Assembly (NCBI RefSeq): GCF_002094305.1
Contig: NZ_LWTX01000003.1
Coordinates: 186,001 to 250,000 of the forward strand
Direction: 5' to 3'
Source: Prescottella equi
Lineage (GTDB): Bacteria > Actinomycetota > Actinomycetes > Mycobacteriales > Mycobacteriaceae
DNA: 64,000 nucleotides
Of this stretch, positions 7,889 to 15,353 are shown piece after piece. The position numbers and the translations under genes were made by a program. Within the stretch, counting starts at the first letter, position 1; each line of letters starts with the position of its first letter. The notes under the pieces were generated by a model. The model saw nothing but the letters and a program-made list of their open reading frames with translations. It was not told the DNA's origin and ran no database searches.

Positions 7889-7959
7889 TTCGGACCGACC
7901 CCTCGCTGCGGGTCGTTGAGCTATCCACCTGTCGGTCCTTCCTTCACTTCAGGAAGACC
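7873..7959 (+). promoter_or_regulatory. Translational attenuator (mutually exclusive hairpins)
   Basis: Hairpin 1 pairs CCGTAGCG-GGGTC (7873-7885) with GACCC-CT-CGCTGCGG (7897-7911). Hairpin 2 pairs GGTC-TTCCT (7934-7943, one bulge) with AGGAAGACC (7951-7959), burying the only Shine-Dalgarno (AGGAAG) of the gene at 7967. GGACCGAC (7892-7899) is exactly complementary to GTCGGTCC (7931-7938), so an alternative pairing excludes both hairpins and frees the ribosome site. A ribosome paused on the valine codons (7859-7867) would cover the left arm of hairpin 1 and favour the ON state. Confidence 0.65.
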
Positions 7960-7966
7960 CCCGAAA

Positions 7967-8440
7967 ATGCGCACCTCCCAGGCTCTCGCCACCACCACGT
8001 TCTCGAACGATCCGTTCTTCCAGCGTTTCGGCGCCCACCTGCCGCGTGACCTGCGCGCCCAGGCCCAGGGTCTGAGCTGGACCGAGTTCGCCCAGCGTTT
8101 CAGCCCCACCGGCGGCCCGGTCCGCCTGGGCAGCTGGACGTCGGAGCACCTCGGCGCCGGTCGGCACACGTTCACCGCCACCCTCGGGCTCGGCGACCGC
8201 ATCTCGTCCGCCTCGGCGACCGCCACCGGACCCATCGCGGCACTGACGTCGATGCTGTTCGACGCCGGTTTCCAGCTCGAGATCCTGTCGTTCCACCAGC
8301 AGCGCACGTCGGAGGGCACCGCGACGTTCATCCTCGCCGAGCACGACGGCGAGCGCCGCTGGGCGATGGCCATCGCCGAGGACTGCAACGCGTCGGCGCG
8401 GGACGCGATCATCGCGGCCGCCAATCTGCTGCATCGCTGA
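7967..8440 (+). CDS. Stand-alone LeuA allosteric (regulatory) domain-like protein
   Basis: 157 residues. From about residue 50, LGSWTSEHLGAGRHTFTATL, GDRISSASATATGPIAALTS and LEILSFHQQ follow the pattern of the C-terminal regulatory domain of 2-isopropylmalate synthase (LeuA dimer domain), which binds leucine. No catalytic TIM-barrel is attached. It may sense a branched-chain amino acid or modulate a full-length LeuA in trans. ATG 7967 is supported by AGGAAG at 7951-7956, which is sequestered in the upstream RNA hairpin. Regulation by a valine-rich leader peptide fits a branched-chain amino acid role. Confidence 0.7.
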   Translation: MRTSQALATTTFSNDPFFQRFGAHLPRDLRAQAQGLSWTEFAQRFSPTGGPVRLGSWTSEHLGAGRHTFTATLGLGDRISSASATATGPIAALTSMLFDAGFQLEILSFHQQRTSEGTATFILAEHDGERRWAMAIAEDCNASARDAIIAAANLLHR

Positions 8441-8525
8441 GAAAATTGATCTTCCGGACCCATCCATCGACAGGGGCGGCACCGAATACCGAGTGACCGC
8501 TCCTGTCACAACCGGAAGGACCACC

Positions 8526-9146
8526 ATGTCTGCCACCAGGAAGCTCACCGCCGGACTGTTCGCTGTCGCCGCCGCCGCGGCAGTCGCCACCGCCGCGCCC
8601 GCCGCGGCCCAGCCCACCGGTTCCGCCGATCTGTGGCAGCCGCTCGCCCCGATCCCGTCGCTGGACGTCGCCCGCTACGCCGGCACGTGGTACCAGCTGG
8701 CGGCCGTCCCGCAGCCGTTCAACCTGGACTGCGCGCGCGACACCCGCGCCACCTACGGCGTGCTCGACGCGTCGAACGTCAGCGTCAACAACTCCTGCAC
8801 CACGTGGAGCGGCGGCACCAACGGCATCGTCGGCAATGCCCGCGTCAACGATCCGGTGACCAATGCCCAACTGCACGTGAGCTTCCCGTCGGTGCCGTTC
8901 CAGAACTCCCCCGACGGCCCCACCAACTACGTCGTCACGTACCTGGCCGACGACTACTCGTGGGCCTTCGTCGGCGACCCGGCCCGCGTCTCCGGTTTCG
9001 TGCTCTCGCGCACGCCCGCGGTGAGCGCCGAGGGCTGGCAGCAGATCCGCAGCGTCGTCGAGTCGCGCGGCTACAACTCGTGCCTGGTGCTCACCTCGCC
9101 CACCACGGGAGGGCGGTCCGACATCGCCCCGCTCTGCACGGTCTGA
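8526..9146 (+). CDS. Secreted lipocalin family protein
   Basis: 206 residues. A Sec signal peptide (about 1-29, ending AAPAAAQP) precedes the lipocalin signature YAGTWYQLAAVPQPF at about residues 51-65, with ATYGVLDASNVSVNNSC and YVVTYLADDYSWAFVG further on, as in bacterial Blc-type lipocalins. These are beta-barrel binders of small hydrophobic ligands. Four cysteines could form disulfides outside the cell. ATG 8526 has GGAAGGA 5 nt upstream and is preferred over the longer frame from 8493. It is probably a single-gene unit, ending at a long hairpin. Confidence 0.85.
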   Translation: MSATRKLTAGLFAVAAAAAVATAAPAAAQPTGSADLWQPLAPIPSLDVARYAGTWYQLAAVPQPFNLDCARDTRATYGVLDASNVSVNNSCTTWSGGTNGIVGNARVNDPVTNAQLHVSFPSVPFQNSPDGPTNYVVTYLADDYSWAFVGDPARVSGFVLSRTPAVSAEGWQQIRSVVESRGYNSCLVLTSPTTGGRSDIAPLCTV

Positions 9147-9175
9147 CAGGTCGCCCGGCTCGCCCCATCGGCCTG

Positions 9176-9235
9176 AGTGCCCACTCTCTTCTCTCACACG
9201 CGGGATTCCGCGGATCGGGGCTGAGAGTGGGCGCT
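9176..9235. terminator. Long-stem bidirectional terminator between convergent genes
   Basis: AGTGCCCACTCTC (9176-9188) pairs with GAGAGTGGGCGCT (9223-9235), 13 bp with one G-U. The 34-nt loop contains a further CGCGG/CCGCG stem. It lies between the lipocalin stop and the 3' end of the convergent SDR gene. Confidence 0.6.
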
Positions 9236-9255
9236 CCGGCTAAGTGGCTCAGTCC

Positions 9256-10737
9256 CTATTCGGTCGCCGCGGCCTCACGTACCGCGGCGCCGGTGATGTT
9301 CGCGAGCATGCCCTTGAAGATGATTCCGTGGAACGGCAGGATCGAGTACCAGTAGGCCCTGCCCGCAATGCCTTTCGGAAAGAAGATCGCCCGCTGCTCG
9401 AGCCGGGACCGGTGCGGCCCCTCCGGCTCCACCCGCCATTCGAGCCAAGCGCCACCCGGGGTGCGCATTTCGGCCCGCAGCCGCAGCAGGTGGCCGCGGT
9501 CGATCTCCTCCACCCGCCAGAAGTCCAGCGGGTCACCGGTGTTGAGATGTCGCGCGTCGCGCCGCCCACGGGTGAGTCCGACGCCGCCCACCAGCCGGTC
9601 GAGCCAACCTCGGATCACCCACGCGAGAGGGAAGGAGTACCAACCGTTCTCACCGCCGATGCTCTCGAGCACCCGCCACAACGTATCGGCGTCCGCATCG
9701 CACTCGGCGCTGCGGACATCGGTGAAGACCACCTCTCCCGCCCAGTCGGGATCGGACGGCAACGGATCCGACGGCGCCCCCACCGGCGACGCGTTGGCCC
9801 AATTGGTCTCCACCTCGCCGTTCTTGATACGGCGCAGCGCCAGTTGCACCGCTCGGCGGTACGGCGTCAGCCCCTCCTCGGGCGGTGGGATGACGTCGTC
9901 GATGTCGCGGTCGGTGACGACGGCGTCGTTGTGCAGCGATTCGATGAGCGCGCGGCCCAGCGAGCTGGGGATGGGTGTCACCAGTCCGATCCACAGACCC
10001 GCCAGGCGCGGTGTGAGCACCGGCAGCACCAGCACCCGACGCCGCCGCAGACCCGCCTCCTCCGCATACACCTTCATCATGTCGCCGTACGTGAGGACGT
10101 CGGGGCCACCGATGTCGAACGTCCGGCTGCGCGGCAGCGGTGCCGTGGCCGCAGCAACCAGGTAGTACAGGACGTCGCGCACCGCGATCGGCTGGATCCG
10201 GTTGTTCACCCACTTCGGGGTCGTCATCACCGGTAGCCGGTTCGTCAGGTGCCGGATCATCTCGAACGAGGCCGACCCGGAGCCGATGACGACGCCGGCC
10301 TGCAGCACCATCGTCGGAACCCCCGACTCCATGAGTATCCGGCCCACCTGCGCGCGGGAGCGCATGTGCGGCGAGAGGTCGGTGTCCTCCGGGTGCAGCC
10401 CACCCAGGTAGACGATGCGTCCGACGCCGCTCGCCTTCGCGGCCGCCGCCATGTTGGACGCGCCGCGCCGCTCCGCTTCCACGAACTCCTCGGAGCCGCC
10501 CATGGCGTGCACCAGGAAGTACACGACGTCCATGTCGGCGGTCGCGGCGGCCAGCGACTCGGGGTCCGCGAGATCGCCGCGCACGATCTCCACCTGTTTC
10601 GCCCACGGGATGTCCCGCAACTTCTCGGGAGAACGCGCCAGCACCCGGACGTCGTGTCCGGCGGCGAGCAGACGGGGAGCCAGGCGCCCACCGATGTAGC
10701 CGGTGGCCCCGGTGACGAGCACGCGCAGTCGCGACAT
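9256..10737 (-). CDS. NAD(P)-binding SDR protein with C-terminal DUF2867
   Basis: 493 residues from ATG 10737 (MSRLRVLVTGATGYIGG). The first ~300 residues are an atypical extended SDR with the Rossmann loop GATGYIGG, IVRGDLADPESL and VYFLVHAMGG. The last ~150 match DUF2867 (RVLESIGGENGWYSFPL, FFPKGIAGRAYWYSILPFH). This two-domain layout is common in actinobacteria; the biochemical role is unknown, possibly ubiquinone or lipid related as in complex I assembly-type SDRs. The open frame continues upstream to 11205, but that part is antisense to a real hydrolase gene. It is divergent from 10762 with only 24 bp between starts. Confidence 0.8.
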   Translation of the reverse strand: MSRLRVLVTGATGYIGGRLAPRLLAAGHDVRVLARSPEKLRDIPWAKQVEIVRGDLADPESLAAATADMDVVYFLVHAMGGSEEFVEAERRGASNMAAAAKASGVGRIVYLGGLHPEDTDLSPHMRSRAQVGRILMESGVPTMVLQAGVVIGSGSASFEMIRHLTNRLPVMTTPKWVNNRIQPIAVRDVLYYLVAAATAPLPRSRTFDIGGPDVLTYGDMMKVYAEEAGLRRRRVLVLPVLTPRLAGLWIGLVTPIPSSLGRALIESLHNDAVVTDRDIDDVIPPPEEGLTPYRRAVQLALRRIKNGEVETNWANASPVGAPSDPLPSDPDWAGEVVFTDVRSAECDADADTLWRVLESIGGENGWYSFPLAWVIRGWLDRLVGGVGLTRGRRDARHLNTGDPLDFWRVEEIDRGHLLRLRAEMRTPGGAWLEWRVEPEGPHRSRLEQRAIFFPKGIAGRAYWYSILPFHGIIFKGMLANITGAAVREAAATE

Positions 10738-10761
10738 CACTCCACGGTAGCCTCGACAGTC

Positions 10762-11415
10762 ATGAGTGCGCTCGACGAAACGGTCCTCCTCGACACCGAC
10801 GACGTGTACGGATACCTGCACCGTCCGGCCGGCGACGCGGTCGGCAAACTCGTCCTCGCGCACGGCGCGGGCGGCGACCTCGACGCAAAACTCTTGCAGG
10901 CCATGGCCATCGGCTTCGCCGAACGGGGCTTCCTGGTACTGCGCTACAACCTGCGGTTCCGCCGGCGTCGGGCGTCGGGCCCGCCGAACCAGTCCCGGGC
11001 CGGAGAGGACCGCGAGGGCATCGTCGCCGCGGCCGACGCGATCCGCGACCTCGCCGACGGTCCACTGATCCTGTCCGGGCACTCGTACGGCGGACGCCAG
11101 TCGACGATGCTCGCCGCCGAGCGCCCCGACGTCGCGGACGGGCTTGTGCTGCTGTCGTATCCGCTGCACTCGCCCGGCAAACCGGAGAAGCAGCGCACCG
11201 AACACCTACCGGATCTGCGTAATCCGTCGCTGTTCGTACACGGCGACCGGGACCCGTTCGGCACCCCCGACGAGATGCAGGCGGCGCTCGAACTCATTCC
11301 TGCCCCCCATCTCCTGCTGCTCGTCGAGGGCGGGCGGCACGGGCTCGACCCCGAGCGCGCGGACGTCGTCGCGCGGACGGTCGCCGCTGCCGTGGACCTG
11401 TTCGACATCGGCTGA
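10762..11415 (+). CDS. Alpha/beta hydrolase family protein
   Basis: 217 residues. KLVLAHGAGGDLDAK (oxyanion region, about 33-47), LILSGHSYGGRQSTM (nucleophile elbow GHSYGG, about 110-115), a late acid HGDRDPFG and a final EGGRHGLD supply a complete Ser-Asp-His set. It resembles the small KANL3/Tex30-like dienelactone-hydrolase superfamily proteins of actinobacteria. The substrate is unknown. It starts 24 bp from the divergent SDR/DUF2867 gene, so the two must share a promoter region. Confidence 0.85.
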   Translation: MSALDETVLLDTDDVYGYLHRPAGDAVGKLVLAHGAGGDLDAKLLQAMAIGFAERGFLVLRYNLRFRRRRASGPPNQSRAGEDREGIVAAADAIRDLADGPLILSGHSYGGRQSTMLAAERPDVADGLVLLSYPLHSPGKPEKQRTEHLPDLRNPSLFVHGDRDPFGTPDEMQAALELIPAPHLLLLVEGGRHGLDPERADVVARTVAAAVDLFDIG

Positions 11416-11436
11416 CCGCCCGGGTCGGGGCAGCCG

Positions 11437-12270
11437 TCAGGGCATCAGTGCCGAACTGCCGGCGCTGACGTCGAGCGAGGTCCCGGTGACGTACCGCGCC
11501 TGCTCCGACACCAGGTACAGCACCGCGTGCGCGATGTCCTCCGGTGCCACCCACGGCACCCGCATCGGCGTGATCGAGGCATAGCGCGACTCCACGGTCT
11601 CCCGGGTGGGGTGCTCGACGTCCGGAGCGAACAGCCCGTAGAACGCCTCGTTGTGCACCATCGGGGTGTCCACCGATCCCGGGCACACCGCGTTGACCGT
11701 GATGCCGTGGCGGGCGAGCTCGAGCGCCAACGTCTTCACCAGGCCGATCACACCCCACTTCGCCGCGACGTAGTGCGACAGGTTCGGGATGCCGGTGTGT
11801 CCGCCCATCGACGACGTCGCGACGATACGCCCGTACCCCTGTTCGATCATGTGCGGCGTCACGGCCCGCAGCGTCTTGAACACCCCGGACAGGTTGGTGT
11901 CCACCACCGCGTCCCACATCTCGTCGGTGAGGTCCCACGTCTTCGCGAACGCGCACACCCCGGCGTTCGCGACGCAGATGTCGATCCTGCCGAATTCGGC
12001 TGCGGCGGCCGCGACCGCGGCATCCACCGCCGCCCCGTCGCGCACGTCCACGACGGCGGTGCGACACCGGACGCCGTGGGTCTCGACCAGGCGACGGGTC
12101 TCGTCGAGTTCGTCGACCGTCGCCAGCGGGTACGGCACGGTCGTGACATCGGCGCAGATGTCGATGCCGAACACGTCCGCGCCCTCGTCGGCGAGCGCGA
12201 GGGCATGTGCGCGTCCCTGCCCGCGGGCGGCACCGGTGACGAACGCGACCCGACCTTCGAGCTGTCCCAT
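11437..12270 (-). CDS. Mycofactocin-coupled SDR family oxidoreductase
   Basis: 277 residues from ATG 12270 with an excellent ribosome site (GGAGGAGAT). It has the classical SDR motifs GAARGQGR, NAGV and YVAAK. The extended N-terminal segment DICADVTTVPYPLATVDELD, between strand 2 and the next helix, is the insert that marks the mycofactocin-associated SDR subgroup. Those proteins hold NAD(H) tightly and pass electrons to the redox cofactor mycofactocin. No mycofactocin biosynthesis genes (mftA-F) are in the window. The substrate is probably a secondary alcohol or ketone. Convergent with the hydrolase at 10762. Confidence 0.8.
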   Translation of the reverse strand: MGQLEGRVAFVTGAARGQGRAHALALADEGADVFGIDICADVTTVPYPLATVDELDETRRLVETHGVRCRTAVVDVRDGAAVDAAVAAAAAEFGRIDICVANAGVCAFAKTWDLTDEMWDAVVDTNLSGVFKTLRAVTPHMIEQGYGRIVATSSMGGHTGIPNLSHYVAAKWGVIGLVKTLALELARHGITVNAVCPGSVDTPMVHNEAFYGLFAPDVEHPTRETVESRYASITPMRVPWVAPEDIAHAVLYLVSEQARYVTGTSLDVSAGSSALMP

Positions 12271-12455
12271 ATCTCCTCCAAGCATCAACTGCCCCAGATC
12301 ATTACCGGTCCGATGCCGGTGCGGTCCAGACCTTCTTCCACACAACGGGCAAAACGCGGCCGCCGGCCCTCGGCGCCGAGACCGGAGACAAACCCCTGCC
12401 GGGACGTCGCGGTCCTGGGTACGCTGAAGGCGACCAACTATCGGGAGGTCGAGGA

Positions 12456-13574
12456 ATGCTCTACAGCGATATTCCGAGTCACGCCGAGGTTCGCCGGCTC
12501 GCCGAGGTGGAGGGTCGCACCTGCATCTCGATCTACACGCCCACCGAGGACGACATCCACGATCCGGGCAAGAGCCGGCTCGAATTCACCAATCAGGTCA
12601 AGTCCGCGCTCGAACAGATCGAGGATCACAAGGAGCGACTGGCGTTCGAGCAAGCGTTCGACGACCTGATCGAGGACGAGGCGTTCTGGCGCTACCAGGC
12701 GCGCACGCTCGTCGTTCTCGCGACGGCGGACCGACTCCGCCGCTACCGGTTGCCGAACCGACTCGGTGCGTGCTGCATCGTCAGCGACCGCTTCTACATC
12801 AAGCCGCTGCTGCGGACGGTGACGTTCCCTCAGACCGCCTACGTGCTGGCCCTCGCCGAGGGGTCGGTCCGGTTGATCGAGGTCACGGCCGATCAGCCGC
12901 CGACGACGGTCGACGTCCCCGGGCTCCCCAAGGACGCTGCGAGCTACGCGGGCGTACGGTCACTCGGACGGACCCCGCCGGGACGGGTGAACGGCCGGGT
13001 GCAGGGCGACGAAGGCCGCAAACTCCGGGTTCGGGAGTATGCCCGCGCCATCGATCACGAACTGCGCAGCGTGCTGACCGGGCGGGACATCCCGCTGGTG
13101 CTCGCCGCCGCCGAACCGACCGCGTCGATCTACCGGTCCGTGAACAACTATCACAAGCTGCTCGACGACGGCATCCACGGCAATCCGGAGGAAATGAGCG
13201 ACGAGCAGATATCGCAGGCCACCCGGGCAGTCCTCGACGGTTACTACGCCCAGCAACTGGCGACCATCCGCAAGCAGTTCGACGACTTGCGGTCCAAGGG
13301 CCGGGCACAGGTGGAGATCTCCGACGTCGCGCGGTCGGCGACGTTCGGGCGGGTCGAGACACTGTTCGTCGACATCGAGGGCGTCGTGCCCGGCACGGTG
13401 GATCCGGACACCGGCACCGTCGACCTCGCCGAGCTCAACGGCAACCACGAGTACGGCGTGGTCGACGAAATCGCCCGCCGGGCCCTGCTCACCGGCGCGA
13501 AGGTGCTCGCGGTGCGGTCCGGCGACGTGCCCGACGAGGTTCCGGCCGCGGCGATCCTGCGGTTCGCCGAATAA
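12456..13574 (+). CDS. baeRF-family (bacterial eRF1-like) protein
   Basis: 372 residues, cytosolic. The overall pattern (CISIYTPTEDDIHDPGKSRLEFTNQVKSA split over the N-terminus, VLALAEGSVRLIEV in the middle, LPLVL-type strand and a C-terminal VLAVRSGDVPDEVPAAAILRF) fits the bacterial archaeo-eukaryotic release factor superfamily, probably family 11 or 3. Members are proposed to act on stalled or hibernating ribosomes, but few have been tested. No GGQ-like motif is obvious. ATG 12456 has GGAGG 10 nt upstream. The neighbour on the other strand is an HTH/Clp-N protein, also stress-related. Confidence 0.7.
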   Translation: MLYSDIPSHAEVRRLAEVEGRTCISIYTPTEDDIHDPGKSRLEFTNQVKSALEQIEDHKERLAFEQAFDDLIEDEAFWRYQARTLVVLATADRLRRYRLPNRLGACCIVSDRFYIKPLLRTVTFPQTAYVLALAEGSVRLIEVTADQPPTTVDVPGLPKDAASYAGVRSLGRTPPGRVNGRVQGDEGRKLRVREYARAIDHELRSVLTGRDIPLVLAAAEPTASIYRSVNNYHKLLDDGIHGNPEEMSDEQISQATRAVLDGYYAQQLATIRKQFDDLRSKGRAQVEISDVARSATFGRVETLFVDIEGVVPGTVDPDTGTVDLAELNGNHEYGVVDEIARRALLTGAKVLAVRSGDVPDEVPAAAILRFAE

Positions 13575-13586
13575 CCCCCGCGCGAA

Positions 13587-14330
13587 CTACGTCTCCTGCT
13601 GTCGAGACTCGAGGATCGTGGCCAGCACCGCCTCGACGTAGCTGTCGACGGCCGCCTTCTCGACGCCCAGCTCCGCGAGCACGCCCGCCCGGTCCTCGAG
13701 CTCGAGCAGCGCGAGCAGGATGTGTTCGGTGCCGATGTAGTTGTGCCCCAGCCGGAGCGCCTCCCGGAACGTGAGCTCGAGCGCCTTGCGTGCTCCGGCG
13801 TCGAAGGGAATCAGGTCGGGCACCTCGTCGGCGCGTGCGGGCAGCACCGCCGTGGCGGCCGCGCGAACCGCCTCCGCGTCGATGTCCTGCGCGGCGAGCG
13901 CCTTCACCGCAAGCGATTCGGGTTCCGAGAGGAGCCCGAGCACCACGTGCTCGGGGGTGATCTGGTCGTTGCCCGCCGCCCGCGCCTCGTTCTGTGCCGC
14001 CATCACGACGTTGCGGGCGCGCGGGGTGAATCGACTGAAGCCCTGGCTCGCATCGAGATCGGACGGCTCCTCGGGACCTTTGGGCACGAAACGTTTCTGG
14101 GCTGCCTGCTTGGTGACGCCCATGCTGCGACCGATGTCGGTCCAGGAGGCGCCGGAGCGCCGGGCCTGGTCCACGAAGTGGCCGATGAGGTGATCGGCCA
14201 CTTCGTCGAGGTGTTCCGCGGCGAGGACCGCGTCCGTCAACTGTTCGAGGGCGTCGGAGTGCACCTTCTTGATCGCCTCGATGAGGTCGTCGAGGCGCAC
14301 GGGATTCGACATACGCGTGGGATCTGTCAT
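13587..14330 (-). CDS. HTH-Clp N-terminal repeat domain protein
   Basis: 247 residues from ATG 14330 (alternative ATG 14312). Residues about 45-70 contain a helix-turn-helix (WTDIGRSMGVTKQAAQKRF). Residues about 85-240 form a duplicated Clp N domain (FTPRARNVVMAAQNEA, ITPEHVVLGLL, then YIGTEHILLALL). There is no AAA+ ATPase module, so this is not ClpC. It is probably a DNA-binding regulator that senses substrates or phospho-arginine-type signals through the Clp N fold. Two CAACC-N3-GGTTG dyads sit 5 bp upstream of the start, consistent with autoregulation. Confidence 0.75.
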   Translation of the reverse strand: MTDPTRMSNPVRLDDLIEAIKKVHSDALEQLTDAVLAAEHLDEVADHLIGHFVDQARRSGASWTDIGRSMGVTKQAAQKRFVPKGPEEPSDLDASQGFSRFTPRARNVVMAAQNEARAAGNDQITPEHVVLGLLSEPESLAVKALAAQDIDAEAVRAAATAVLPARADEVPDLIPFDAGARKALELTFREALRLGHNYIGTEHILLALLELEDRAGVLAELGVEKAAVDSYVEAVLATILESRQQET

Positions 14331-14332
14331 AC

Positions 14333-14377
14333 GACAACCGTAGGTTGACGAACCCATGTCGTCAACCTTGGGTTGTC
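14333..14377. promoter_or_regulatory. Tandem CAACC-N3-GGTTG operators
   Basis: CAACC-GTA-GGTTG (14335-14347) and CAACC-TTG-GGTTG (14363-14375) are perfect 5-3-5 dyads spaced 28 bp centre to centre. Together they form a larger imperfect palindrome of about 18-nt arms. They lie immediately upstream of the HTH/Clp-N gene and can also control the divergent LLM oxidoreductase. Confidence 0.65.
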
Positions 14378-14452
14378 GATCGGTTCGGTATCCGAGACGC
14401 CGCCCGGCACCTATCGTGAGAAGACCGATCGTCGTCGACGAAGGAGCCCGCA

Positions 14453-15307
14453 ATGCCCGACTACGGCAACGACATCCGATTCGGTTACTTCCTCGTGCCC
14501 GACGCGGATGCCGCGCAGGGCCTTCTCGACACTGCGGTAGTTCTCGACCGAGCCGGATTCGATCTCGTCGGCATCCAGGATCACCCGTACCAGCGCCGCT
14601 TCCTCGACGCCTGGACGCTGTTGTCCGTCATCGCGGCCCGCACCGAGAACCTCGCAGTGTTCCCGGACGTCGCGAGTCTGCCGCTGCGCCCACCCGCCGT
14701 GCTGGCGCAGGCGGCCGCCAGCCTCGACCTCCTCACCGGTGGCCGCGTCGAACTGGGCCTGGGTGCCGGGGCGTTCTGGGATGCGATCGCCGCGATGGGC
14801 GGGCCTCGGCGGACACCCGGCGAGTCGGTGCGCGCTCTGGAGGAAGCGGTGTCGATCATCCGGCTCATGTGGAGCGGAGAGCGGGCGATCCGCTTCGACG
14901 GCGACTTCTACTCCGTGGACGGAGTCCATCCCGGGCCCGTGCCCCTGCACCCCATCGGGATCTGGATCGGCGGCTACAAGCCGCGGATGCTGCGTCTGAT
15001 CGGTGAGATCGGCGACGGCTGGCTGCCTTCGCTCGGTTACATCGACGACGACGGAATAGCCTCGGCCAGTGCGGCGATCGACGCTGCGGCCACCGCCGCC
15101 GGCCGCGATCCCGCGCAGATCCGGCGGATTCTCAACGTCGGCGAGGAGATTCCCCGCGACGAACTGCCACGGCGGTTGACGGCCCTCGCTCTCGACCACG
15201 GCATCGACACGTTCGTTCTCGGCGGCGCCGCGAGCGAAGAACAGCTGACCTACCTCGCGCAGGACGTGTTCCCGCGGGTACGCGACGACGTCGCGGCCCG
15301 GCGCTGA
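14453..15307 (+). CDS. LLM class F420/flavin-dependent oxidoreductase
   Basis: 284 residues of the luciferase-like monooxygenase fold: IRFGYFLVPDAD strand 1, GIQDHPYQRRF, VFPDVASLPLRPPAVLAQAAASLD, VELGLGAGAFWDAI and a late GDGWLPSLGY. In actinobacteria this group usually binds F420 or FMN and oxidises alcohols or reduces activated alkenes. The specific substrate is unknown. GAAGGAG precedes ATG 14453. Divergent from the HTH/Clp-N gene, sharing the tandem dyad operator region. Confidence 0.85.
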   Translation: MPDYGNDIRFGYFLVPDADAAQGLLDTAVVLDRAGFDLVGIQDHPYQRRFLDAWTLLSVIAARTENLAVFPDVASLPLRPPAVLAQAAASLDLLTGGRVELGLGAGAFWDAIAAMGGPRRTPGESVRALEEAVSIIRLMWSGERAIRFDGDFYSVDGVHPGPVPLHPIGIWIGGYKPRMLRLIGEIGDGWLPSLGYIDDDGIASASAAIDAAATAAGRDPAQIRRILNVGEEIPRDELPRRLTALALDHGIDTFVLGGAASEEQLTYLAQDVFPRVRDDVAARR

Positions 15308-15310
15308 GGA

Positions 15311-15335
15311 CGCGGGCCCCGGATCCGGACCCGCG
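15311..15335. terminator. Hairpin between convergent genes
   Basis: CGCGGG (15311-15316) pairs with CCCGCG (15330-15335), enclosing a CCGG/CCGG stem (15319-15328). It lies between the LLM oxidoreductase stop and the end of the mau-operon membrane protein. Confidence 0.5.
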
Positions 15336-15353
15336 CCCAGAGGCGCCGAGGCG

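Noticed and set aside
10738-11205. N-terminal extension of the SDR/DUF2867 protein
   Set aside because: It would lie antisense to the alpha/beta hydrolase with an intact GHSYGG; the Rossmann fold begins at the ATG 10737.
13587-14330. ClpC/ClpA ATPase
   Set aside because: Only Clp N domains are present; there is no Walker A or AAA+ module, and an HTH replaces it at the N-terminus.
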